Assembly (NCBI RefSeq): GCF_000425485.1
Contig: NZ_KE384384.1
Span: 186,001-250,000, forward strand
Source: Flavobacterium tegetincola DSM 22377
GTDB taxonomy: Bacteria; Bacteroidota; Bacteroidia; Flavobacteriales; Flavobacteriaceae
DNA length: 64,000 nt
Direction: 5' to 3'
The first letter of the stretch is position 1; each line of letters starts with the position of its first letter. Positions 43,744 through 52,293 of the stretch are shown one piece after another. The notes under the pieces were generated by a model. It made no database searches and was not told where the DNA came from. It saw nothing but the letters and a program-made list of their open reading frames with translations. The position numbers and the translations under genes are program-made.

Positions 43744-46521
43744 TTAAGATTGCTGTACCAATAGTTTGTGTGAAGGGGCAAATTTTGTCAAATTAATTCC
43801 TTCTACAGCTTTTACATATTCTGCCATAGTTGGCGTTCTACCAAGAATTGTAGACAAAACTACCACCGGTGTTGACGAAAGTAAGGATTCTCCTTTTTTA
43901 CCTTCTGTATCTTCTACCACACGTCCTTGGAATAAACGAGTTGATGTCGCCATTACCGTATCTCCTTTTGCGGCTTTTTCTTGATTTCCCATGCAAAGAT
44001 TACAACCCGGCCGCTCTAAATACAACATGTTTTCATACGATGTACGTGCTAAACCTTTTGGAGCTTCATCATTAAATTCAAAACCAGAATATTTACGTAA
44101 AACCTCCCAATCGCCTTCGGCTTTTAATTCGTCAACAATATTATAGGTTGGTGGCGCGACTACAAGTGGTGCTTTAAATTCCACTTTTCCGTTTTGCTCT
44201 TCAATATTTTTCAACATTTGTGCAAGAATCTTCATATCGCCTTTATGTACCATACATGATCCAATAAATCCTAAATCCACCTTTTTATCGCCTCCGTAAA
44301 AAGACAAAGGTCGGATCGTGTCATGTGTGTATCTTTTTGAAACATCCACATTATTTACGTCTGGATCTGCAATCATCGGCTCTGCAATTACATCCAAATC
44401 AACTACAACTTCTGCGTAGTATTTTGCATCTGCATCTGGTCTCAAAGCTGGTTTTGCACCTGAAGTAATATCAGCAATACGTTTGTCAGCAATTGCGATT
44501 AATCCTTTCAATACTTGGGTATGGTTGTCCATACCTTTATCAATCATGATTTGGATTCTGCTTTTTGCAATCTGTAATGACTCAATTAAAGTGTCATCTT
44601 CAGAGATACAAATCGATGCTTTAGCTTTCATTTCTGCCGTCCAGTCTGTAAAAGTAAAAGCTTGATCTGCGGTAAGCGTTCCAATGTGTACCTCGATAAT
44701 TTTACCTTGAAACACATTTTCACCGCCAAATTGCTGCAACATTTGTGCTTGAGTCGCATGCACTACATCTCGGAAATCCATGTAACTTTTTAATTCTCCT
44801 TTGAAGGTCACTTTTACGGATTCTGGAATAGGCATGGAAGCCTCACCCGTAGCCAAAGCAAGAGCAACTGTTCCTGAATCTGCACCAAAAGCAACTCCTT
44901 TAGACATTCTTGTATGCGAATCGCCACCAATAATGATTGCCCATTCGTCTACCGTAATATCATTTAATACTTTATGAATAACATCGGTCATTGCCTTGTA
45001 CTCTCCTTTTGGATCGCGTGCGGTAATCAAACCAAAATCGTTCATAAACTTCATCAAACGCGGAATATTTGCTTTTGATTTGTTGTCCCAAACCGAAGCT
45101 GTGTGACATCCCGATTGATATGCTCCGTCTACAATTGGAGAAATAACAGTTGCCGCCATTGCTTCTAATTCTTGCGAAGTCATCAAACCTGTAGTATCTT
45201 GTGAACCTACAATATTTACTTCTACACGAACATCTGAACCAGCATGAAGTACTTTTCCTGGAGAAACGCCCACTGCATTTGCATTGAAAATTTTCTCAAC
45301 AGCTGTAAGTCCTTGTCCTTCGACTGTAATTTCTTTTGCTGGAGCAAATACTAAAGGCGCTTCTACTCCTAAAGTTTTAGCAGCAAATGTTTGTAATTTT
45401 TTACCAAAAACGATCGCGTAAGAACCACCTGCTTTGATAAATTCCATTTTTTGAGGCGTGAATGCTTTTGAAATATCAATCAATTCTTGATCGCCGTTGT
45501 ATAATTTTCTTGTCTTTGTATTGATGGTGAGAACGGTTCCTGTTGCAACTGAATATGCTTGCTCTAAAATTGGTTCGTCGTTTTCATTGCGAATTGGATT
45601 TCCGTCTGCGTCTAATTTTTTAACCCAGTTTTTAAGGTCTAAACCGATTCCTCCGGTAACGTCAACTGTTGTTAGAAAAATAGGTGAAATACCATTTGTT
45701 CCTGCTACAATTGGAGCGATATTGATAAACGGAACATAAGGACTTGCCTGTTTTCCCGTCCAAAGCGCTACATTATTTACACCTGACATTCTAGATGAAC
45801 CTACACCCATTGTTCCTTTTTCAGCAATTAACATCACACTTTTGTCTGGATGTTGCGCTTTTAAAACTTCAATTTCATATTGTGCTTCTGGAGTAATCAA
45901 ACATTTTCCATGCAATTCACGATCTGATCTAGAGTGTGCTTGGTTTCCTGGAGAAAGTAAATCCGTTGAAATATCTCCTTCGCCAGCGATAAAAGTGACA
46001 ACTTTAATTTCTTCCACAACTTCTGGAAGTTTCGTGAAAAATTCGGCATTCGCATAACTTTGCAATATATCCTCTGCAATTTCACTCCCGCTTTTGTAGG
46101 CAGCTTCTAAACGATTAGTATCTGCTTCATAAAGAAAAACTTGTGTTTTAAGCACTTCTGCTGCTTGGTTGGCAATAGCAACATCATTTGCCAAAGCCAA
46201 ATCAAGTAAAACTTCAATGGAACGTCCGCCTTTCATATGTGACAACAATTCAAAAGCAAATGCCGTTGAAATTTCGCTCACAACCGCTTCTCCCAAAATA
46301 ATTTCTTTTAGGAAGTTCGCTTTTACACCTGCGGCAGGAGTTGTACCTGGAACTACATTATAAATAAAAAACTTTAAAGATTCTTCGCGATCTGCATGAG
46401 CGGTATCTTTAATTTGCGTGATGATTTCGCTCAGTAATTCAGCGCCATCAATTGGTTTTGGGTGAAGCCCTTGCCCTTTTCGTTCTTCGATTTCGTTCAG
46501 GTAATCGTTATACATATTCAT
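43744..46521 (-). CDS. acnB: Aconitate hydratase B (bifunctional aconitase/2-methylisocitrate dehydratase)
   Basis: The 925-residue protein has AcnB architecture: an N-terminal HEAT-like domain to about residue 160 (LSEIITQIKDTAHADREE), the swivel domain early in the sequence, then the catalytic domains. The cluster ligands are in LGFIGSCMVHKGDM and LERPGCNLCMGNQ. GGDSHTRMSKGVAFGADSG binds substrate. It acts in the TCA cycle and may act on 2-methylisocitrate. With the mitochondrial-type aconitase downstream the organism has two unrelated-architecture aconitases side by side. Confidence 0.94.
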   Translation of the reverse strand: MNMYNDYLNEIEERKGQGLHPKPIDGAELLSEIITQIKDTAHADREESLKFFIYNVVPGTTPAAGVKANFLKEIILGEAVVSEISTAFAFELLSHMKGGRSIEVLLDLALANDVAIANQAAEVLKTQVFLYEADTNRLEAAYKSGSEIAEDILQSYANAEFFTKLPEVVEEIKVVTFIAGEGDISTDLLSPGNQAHSRSDRELHGKCLITPEAQYEIEVLKAQHPDKSVMLIAEKGTMGVGSSRMSGVNNVALWTGKQASPYVPFINIAPIVAGTNGISPIFLTTVDVTGGIGLDLKNWVKKLDADGNPIRNENDEPILEQAYSVATGTVLTINTKTRKLYNGDQELIDISKAFTPQKMEFIKAGGSYAIVFGKKLQTFAAKTLGVEAPLVFAPAKEITVEGQGLTAVEKIFNANAVGVSPGKVLHAGSDVRVEVNIVGSQDTTGLMTSQELEAMAATVISPIVDGAYQSGCHTASVWDNKSKANIPRLMKFMNDFGLITARDPKGEYKAMTDVIHKVLNDITVDEWAIIIGGDSHTRMSKGVAFGADSGTVALALATGEASMPIPESVKVTFKGELKSYMDFRDVVHATQAQMLQQFGGENVFQGKIIEVHIGTLTADQAFTFTDWTAEMKAKASICISEDDTLIESLQIAKSRIQIMIDKGMDNHTQVLKGLIAIADKRIADITSGAKPALRPDADAKYYAEVVVDLDVIAEPMIADPDVNNVDVSKRYTHDTIRPLSFYGGDKKVDLGFIGSCMVHKGDMKILAQMLKNIEEQNGKVEFKAPLVVAPPTYNIVDELKAEGDWEVLRKYSGFEFNDEAPKGLARTSYENMLYLERPGCNLCMGNQEKAAKGDTVMATSTRLFQGRVVEDTEGKKGESLLSSTPVVVLSTILGRTPTMAEYVKAVEGINLTKFAPSHKLLVQQS

Positions 46522-46884
46522 AATTGTAGTCGTTTATATGTTATGGGCAAATCCATTTGAATTCTTAAATTCAAACGCAGATTTTGCCTTGTGTTTTTTA
46601 GCGATGCAAAATTAATCAATTCCTATCAAAATTATACTATCACTAACAAAATTGAATAATCAAATCATTATTTGTATTGGAAAATCAAAATCGATGATTA
46701 TTATTAAATATTTCGCTTGTTTGATGTAAAATATTGTGTTTATAATAATTTTAAAGTCAAATTTTATCAATTTCGGAATTAGAAGCAATTTGAAATATTT
46801 GTAATCTTTCTAAATTATTGTTTAAGCAAAAAAGTCCGAAGTTTAAAACTTCGGACTTTTCAATTCTTATATAAAATGTATTTT
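46522..46884. other. Gap between the aconitase and moxR genes
   Basis: A 363-base A+T-rich gap. It contains a reverse-strand TAATTTTG at 46614-46607 and another at 46634-46627 as acnB -7 candidates, neither with a correctly spaced TTG, and the moxR terminator at 46826-46861. Nothing else is apparent. Confidence 0.5.
46826..46861 (-). terminator. Terminator of moxR
   Basis: AAAAGTCCGAAGTTT / AAACTTCGGACTTTT, a near-perfect hairpin flanked by A and T runs. Confidence 0.87.
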
Positions 46885-47838
46885 CTAAAACAACTGCTTA
46901 ATAATTTGTTCGATGGTAATTCCTTCTGCATCTGCTTTGTAATTTTTTACTACACGATGACGCAAAATCCCAACTGCAACAGCTTTTACATCTTCAATAT
47001 CGGGTGAGAATTTTCCATTAAAAGCAGCATTGGCTTTTGCAGCCAAAATTAAATTCTGCGAAGCACGAGGTCCAGCTCCCCAATCAATATAATTTTTAAT
47101 GTAATCTGTTGCTAAATCATTTGTAGGCCGTGTTTTTGAAACCAACGTTACGGCATATTCTATTACATTATCAGCTACAGGAATTCGGCGAATCAACTGT
47201 TGGAAATCGATAATTTCTTGTGCTGTAAAAAGTGGGTTTATCGTTTGTTTTACAGTTGACGTCGTGCTTTTCACCACCTGAACTTCTTCTGCAAAGGAAG
47301 GATAATCCAAATTGATAGAAAACATAAAACGGTCCAACTGTGCTTCTGGCAAAGGATACGTTCCCTCTTGCTCGATTGGATTTTGCGTTGCTAAAACAAA
47401 GTACGGCAAATCTAACTTATAGTTATGTCCTGCAATCGTAACCGACCGTTCCTGCATCGCTTCTAATAAAGCGGCTTGCGTTTTTGGAGGCGTTCTGTTA
47501 ATCTCATCTGCTAAAATAATGTTGGAAAAAATAGGTCCTTTTATAAATTTAAACGTTCTATTTTCATCTAAAATTTCACTTCCTAAAATATCCGAAGGCA
47601 TTAAATCTGGTGTAAATTGAATTCGTTTAAAGTTCAATCCCAAAGCTTCTGCCAAGGTATTTACCATTAAAGTTTTTGCTAATCCGGGAACTCCAACTAA
47701 CAATGCGTGTCCTCCTGAAAAAATACTCAACAATATTTGGTCGACAACTACGTCTTGACCTACAATTATCTTTGCAATTTCAGCTTTTAAAGCGACTCGT
47801 TTCTTAACTAAATTTTCAACAGCAGTTATATCGGACAT
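46885..47838 (-). CDS. MoxR family AAA+ ATPase
   Basis: The 317-residue protein has the MoxR-type Walker A GVPGLAKT, Walker B ILADEINRTPPKTQAALLEAM in part, sensor ATQNPIEQEGTYPLPEAQLDRF, and a C-terminal lid (GAGPRASQNLILAAKANA). MoxR ATPases act as chaperone-like factors for assembling other complexes. No DUF58 or von Willebrand gene follows, so its usual partner is missing here. It is the last gene after three peptidyl-prolyl isomerases (42-base gap), suggesting a common transcript. Confidence 0.92.
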   Translation of the reverse strand: MSDITAVENLVKKRVALKAEIAKIIVGQDVVVDQILLSIFSGGHALLVGVPGLAKTLMVNTLAEALGLNFKRIQFTPDLMPSDILGSEILDENRTFKFIKGPIFSNIILADEINRTPPKTQAALLEAMQERSVTIAGHNYKLDLPYFVLATQNPIEQEGTYPLPEAQLDRFMFSINLDYPSFAEEVQVVKSTTSTVKQTINPLFTAQEIIDFQQLIRRIPVADNVIEYAVTLVSKTRPTNDLATDYIKNYIDWGAGPRASQNLILAAKANAAFNGKFSPDIEDVKAVAVGILRHRVVKNYKADAEGITIEQIIKQLF

Positions 47839-47880
47839 GGATGGTTTTTTATATTATAAAGGTACGAACTATAACGGGAG

Positions 47881-49296
47881 TTAATTTTTAACCCAACTGT
47901 TTACAAAGTCACAATTACGGTATTCTCCATTAATTTTGATATACGTTTCCTTGATTTTTTCGTTAGTCCATTTTGCAATTTCCTTGATTCGCTTGTCGTT
48001 TAAAGCAAATTCTTTGATCTTGATATAATCTTTTGAATAATCTACAGTGTGTGAAGGAATACGGTTGGTAACCATCATTAACTTATACACTTTCCCTTTC
48101 GTACGATCTTCTTCAATGTACGGCAAAGAAACTTCACCTGTTTTTAAATTAGAAACCTGTCCGTATAAGATAGCATCCAATTTGGTCATGTCAAATTTAG
48201 TATCTAAAGATTTAGGATTTAAAAGTGTTCCTCCATTGGCTCTTGTTTCCTTTTCATCTGAAGACGCACGTGCTGCATCAGCAAAAGTAATTTCACCGTC
48301 TGCAATTTTTTTGCGAATCGCAGTTACTTCGTCTTTAGCTTCTTTCATTGCTTCTTCCGATACTTTGGGAGCAATTAAAATGTGACGCAATTCTACATCT
48401 TGGCCTTTGATTTTTTCGATATAAATGATATGAAAACCGTATTCTGTTTCAAATGGCTCAGAGATCATACCTTCGTCTAAACTAAAAGCAACTTCCTTAA
48501 ATTCCTTTACCAAAGCCGACTTTCGGTTGACTTTCATGTAACCACCCGTTGATTTTGATCCTGGATCTTGCGAATATAAAACCGCTTTACTGTAGAAACT
48601 TGAACCCGCGGCAATGTCAGCTTTGAATTCGTTAAGCTTGTCAATTACTTTTTGCTTCTCCGCTTTTGTTATTTCAGGCTGAATCACAATTTGCGCAATT
48701 TCGACTTCATCACCAATAACCGGCAACTCTTCTTTGGGAATACTGACAAAGAAATTTCGCACTTCCTCTGGAGTCACTTCCACTTTATCTACAATAGCAT
48801 TGGTCATTCTCTTGTTGAGTTCGATCATTTTAAGTACATCAAAAAAGTAGCGACGGAATTCTTCTTCAGAATTTTTCTTGTAAAACTTTACCACATCATC
48901 AATGGATCCGCGGCTTTGTTCTAGGATAACACTAATTTTTTCTTCCATAATGCTGTTGATTTCAGCATCTGAAACTACAATACTGTCTTGCAAAGCTTGG
49001 TGTGCATACAAACGTTCTTCCAATAATTTCCCCAACATCATGCAACGGGTCACTTTTGAAACATCGTTACCACTTGCAGTTGCTTCCAGAAAATTCTTGT
49101 CGATGTCTGAGTCTAAAATTATGTAATCTCCTACGGTAGCGATTACGCCATCTATTTTTTGTCTCCCTGTGAAATTTTTTGAAGCTTTTGGGTCTTTCTT
49201 TACCGTATCGCTTACTGTTTCTTGGGCTTTGGCAAAACCTAATGAGCCTAAAGTCATTAATACTACGGCTACATTTTTACTACTTATAAACTTCAT
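47881..49296 (-). CDS. SurA-like periplasmic peptidyl-prolyl isomerase
   Basis: The 471-residue protein has a signal peptide (KFISSKNVAVVLMTLGSLGFAKAQ is preceded by the chosen ATG at 49296), an N-terminal SurA-type helical chaperone region (ATVGDYIILDSDIDKNFLEA) and two parvulin domains. The first starts at EVEIAQIVIQPE with TGGYMKVNRKSALVKEF; the second at VELRHILIAPKVS. It helps outer-membrane proteins fold. The longer frame adds 14 residues outside the signal peptide. It overlaps the upstream lipoprotein gene by 17 bases. Confidence 0.88.
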   Translation of the reverse strand: MKFISSKNVAVVLMTLGSLGFAKAQETVSDTVKKDPKASKNFTGRQKIDGVIATVGDYIILDSDIDKNFLEATASGNDVSKVTRCMMLGKLLEERLYAHQALQDSIVVSDAEINSIMEEKISVILEQSRGSIDDVVKFYKKNSEEEFRRYFFDVLKMIELNKRMTNAIVDKVEVTPEEVRNFFVSIPKEELPVIGDEVEIAQIVIQPEITKAEKQKVIDKLNEFKADIAAGSSFYSKAVLYSQDPGSKSTGGYMKVNRKSALVKEFKEVAFSLDEGMISEPFETEYGFHIIYIEKIKGQDVELRHILIAPKVSEEAMKEAKDEVTAIRKKIADGEITFADAARASSDEKETRANGGTLLNPKSLDTKFDMTKLDAILYGQVSNLKTGEVSLPYIEEDRTKGKVYKLMMVTNRIPSHTVDYSKDYIKIKEFALNDKRIKEIAKWTNEKIKETYIKINGEYRNCDFVNSWVKN

Positions 49297-50134
49297 AATC
49301 TTTATTTTTGATTGCATCATCTGTAATTTCCTTCTCAAATTTTTTAATTAATTCTAATTTTCTCTTATTCAAAATTACTTGTTGCAAAGTTGGTTTTAAA
49401 TATTCAAACGGACTGATCTGGTTTCTATTGATCACCTTTTTTATTTTTACTATATAAACATCGTTCAATGAATCTGACTTTTCAAAAGCCATTCCTTCAT
49501 TTATGTATTGATTTCTATTGGCTGGAGTGATAAAAGGTAGCCTTCGATACACTTCATTTAGCGACACCCAAACTGAATCATTTAAGGCCGAATTTTTAAA
49601 CTGGACTTGATATGTACGCCAAAAGGATGCATCTGATTTCTTAAAGTTGGCAAAATTACTTCTAATTGCAGCCATTTTCGAATGATCCTTTGTCAAATGA
49701 ACGTATCGCAATTGCAAAATAGTCCCGTTGGTTTTAAAATTTTCCTTATTCTCGTTGTAATACTTCTTTAATTCAGCCTCATTTATGGACGTATCCACGG
49801 TAGTCTGAACCATTTTTTCTATATAGGCTTTTGTATATAAATCATTTTTATATTGCCTGATCAATCGGCTGAATTCCTCTTTCTTTGCGTCATCTAAATT
49901 TCGTTCTGCTGCATTGATCAACAACTTTTGCGTCACCCAACGGTCTATGTAATTTTTTATAATTATCGCACTGTCTTTCTTTGACGTATTATTGGGAACC
50001 AAACTGTCTAAATCAACGGCGTATAAATAACTTTCGCCCACACGTGCCACAGCTTCTGGATTGCTTTCCTTTGTAAAATAATTACAAGAAATAAGCACTA
50101 TTGCCACCAGTAAACACGCGCTTTTTTTTAGCAT
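49280..50134 (-). CDS. Lipoprotein related to SurA-type peptidyl-prolyl isomerases
   Basis: The 284-residue protein has a lipoprotein signal (LLVAIVLISC, lipidated Cys at 17), then AVARVGESYLYAVDLDSLVP, which resembles a SurA N-domain start, and long helices rich in Lys and Asn. No parvulin active site is visible, so it may be a chaperone-only paralogue. It sits between two parvulin genes: one base after the 654-residue protein and overlapping the next. Its exact activity is unknown. Confidence 0.75.
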   Translation of the reverse strand: MLKKSACLLVAIVLISCNYFTKESNPEAVARVGESYLYAVDLDSLVPNNTSKKDSAIIIKNYIDRWVTQKLLINAAERNLDDAKKEEFSRLIRQYKNDLYTKAYIEKMVQTTVDTSINEAELKKYYNENKENFKTNGTILQLRYVHLTKDHSKMAAIRSNFANFKKSDASFWRTYQVQFKNSALNDSVWVSLNEVYRRLPFITPANRNQYINEGMAFEKSDSLNDVYIVKIKKVINRNQISPFEYLKPTLQQVILNKRKLELIKKFEKEITDDAIKNKDYEVYK

Positions 50135-52099
50135 CTATTTTTTGATTTCTGCTTTAACCGATTCAAAAACGTCTTGATCCACTTTAATTGTAAATTCTTT
50201 CTTCAGATTAGAAACCCAATTTTCTTCCAAATATTGTTGGTAATCGTTGATTACTTTTCCTTCGCATTCTTCAAAAGTTTTTTGTCCCGCTGGAATAATA
50301 TCTTTTACTACACTCACAAAGTAATAATCGCCTTCCTTTGTAACTCGGGTCAACCCTTTCTTATCGCTGATGTTTTTTGGCAATAACGTACTACCTTCTT
50401 CAAAAAGACCTTCTTTTTCAATCACGCCAATTTCTTTTCCCGTGTTCAAAGCTTCTTTAATTTCTGAAGCTGACTTGCCTTTCTTCAACATCTTATGTGC
50501 TTTCTTGATGAAATCTTCTTTTGTTGAAGAAACCACTAAGACATCGTAGCGTTTGTTCCATTGGTAGTTTGCTTTATTTTTATCATAAAACGCCTGCAAT
50601 CCAATGGTATCTGTTTTCGACTTTTCCCAAATTTCTTTTTCCATCAAGTCAAACAATAGTAATCCGTCGCGGTATTCGCTCATTACATTGGCAAATTCAG
50701 GAAACTCTGCTTCTAAATTTTCATTGTAGAACTTGTTTAACTCTTCATCCGTAAATTGCTCGAACAAAACTGAAACCATCGTAGCAAGTGGTTTAATGTC
50801 TAAAGCCGTTTTTTGATTCAGTTGTACAAAATTCAAAAAGTCCCTACCTGATTTCTTAGCGGAGTTGATTGTCAAAACCGTTTCTGTGAAAGGTGTTTTA
50901 ACCGCATTGCTCGTCCACAACCCGTTATAAAACTCTTTGTTAAACGACTTCTCAATAGCAGTATAGACTTTTTTATCTTTAGTAATCTTATATTTTTTTC
51001 TTAATTGGTCTGTTAACGAATTCTGAATCAATCGAGAGCGTTCGTCACGACTAATTTTAATTTGAAGATCTGCAGCCATTTCATCAAAAGATTTAACTGG
51101 ATTCTTTTCGCTCAATTTAACGATGTGCCATCCAAAGTCGGTTTCAAACGGTTTTGAAAGCGGTGCTTCTTTGGTCAAGCCAAATGCTACATTTTCAAAC
51201 ACTTCAGAACTCAATTGACCTGCACTAAATGGCGCTAACCGTCCTCCTTTATCTGCAGATGATTTATCTTCTGAAAATTGTTTTGCTACTTCTTCAAACG
51301 CTTCACCTTGTTGAACTTTTTGATACAACTCCTGAATCCGCGCTTCGTTTTTCTTATTCGCTTCTTTGTCGTCTGATTTTGTAAGCATGATGTGTGAAAC
51401 CACTACTTCTCCCCGATTGTCTCGAACACTGTTTACTTTTATTAAGTGGTATCCAAAACGACTTCGAACTGGATCTGATACTTTTCCTACTGGTGTTTTA
51501 TACGCACCTGATTCAAAAGGATACACCATTCTAAATACAGAGAAATATCCTAAATCCCCTTTGTTTTCCTTAGCTGAAGGATCTTCAGAAAACTGCATTG
51601 CTAAGCTGCCGAAATCTTCGCCGGCCTCGATCTTTTTAAGTACTGCAATTGCTTTATTGTATGCTTTTAACGTATCGGCAGGCATTGCATTTTCGCCCAA
51701 TAAAAATAAAATGTGCGAACCGTTGATCTCTTTCAATGATCGATCGTATGCTTCACGAACCAACTCATTGGTTACATTGACGTCGGTTAAATAATTTTTA
51801 GCGAGTTGGGTTCGGTACGAATTGAGTTCGGTAATGTATTTTGGATTGTCTTGCAAGCCCAATTGGTAGGCCTTATTAATTTTCAATTTATAACCCAAAT
51901 ACAGATTTAGGTACTGATTTAAGTCTTTTTGAGATTCATCTTTAACCAAATCGATGTTTTTATTATAAACTCTCTTAAATTCATCTGTATAATAAGGTGC
52001 ATCGTTTATGGTAAATAAAACTTTTTTAGATGTCTCTTGTGCTTGTGAAAGAGCGGTAGCAACCACCAAAAAACTGAACAATAACTGTCTTAAATTCAT
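50135..52099 (-). CDS. Periplasmic peptidyl-prolyl isomerase with two parvulin domains
   Basis: The 654-residue protein has a signal peptide ending SQAQ. Two parvulin (PpiC) domains follow: about residues 120-225 (GSHILFLLGENA, then SEDPSAKENKGDLGYFSVF, SRFGYHLIKV) and 230-335 (VVSHIMLTKSDD, DKGGRLAPFSAGQL, DFGWHIVKLSEK). The remaining 300 residues are helical, as in PpiD/SurA-type chaperones. First gene of a four-gene cluster with the lipoprotein, the SurA-like protein and MoxR. Confidence 0.9.
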   Translation of the reverse strand: MNLRQLLFSFLVVATALSQAQETSKKVLFTINDAPYYTDEFKRVYNKNIDLVKDESQKDLNQYLNLYLGYKLKINKAYQLGLQDNPKYITELNSYRTQLAKNYLTDVNVTNELVREAYDRSLKEINGSHILFLLGENAMPADTLKAYNKAIAVLKKIEAGEDFGSLAMQFSEDPSAKENKGDLGYFSVFRMVYPFESGAYKTPVGKVSDPVRSRFGYHLIKVNSVRDNRGEVVVSHIMLTKSDDKEANKKNEARIQELYQKVQQGEAFEEVAKQFSEDKSSADKGGRLAPFSAGQLSSEVFENVAFGLTKEAPLSKPFETDFGWHIVKLSEKNPVKSFDEMAADLQIKISRDERSRLIQNSLTDQLRKKYKITKDKKVYTAIEKSFNKEFYNGLWTSNAVKTPFTETVLTINSAKKSGRDFLNFVQLNQKTALDIKPLATMVSVLFEQFTDEELNKFYNENLEAEFPEFANVMSEYRDGLLLFDLMEKEIWEKSKTDTIGLQAFYDKNKANYQWNKRYDVLVVSSTKEDFIKKAHKMLKKGKSASEIKEALNTGKEIGVIEKEGLFEEGSTLLPKNISDKKGLTRVTKEGDYYFVSVVKDIIPAGQKTFEECEGKVINDYQQYLEENWVSNLKKEFTIKVDQDVFESVKAEIKK

Positions 52100-52195
52100 C
52101 CGTTTAACCTGTTATATTTATATTATTATGAACATCAGTACTTGTGCCTGATTTATTTCTAAATGCAATTTGCCGTTCAACTTTGCAACGACCAA

Positions 52196-52225
52196 CAAAA
52201 TTAACAATTCAAACACACTATGCAA
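52196..52225 (-). promoter_or_regulatory. Promoter of the PPIase-moxR cluster
   Basis: On the reverse strand TTG (52225-52223), 19 bases, TAATTTTG (52203-52196): exact consensus. The leader is about 90 bases. Confidence 0.68.
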
Positions 52226-52293
52226 GTTAGTTGAATACTATTAACAAAAAATTATACGCAAGTGCTTTTTAGTATTTTACACTCATTTTGAAA

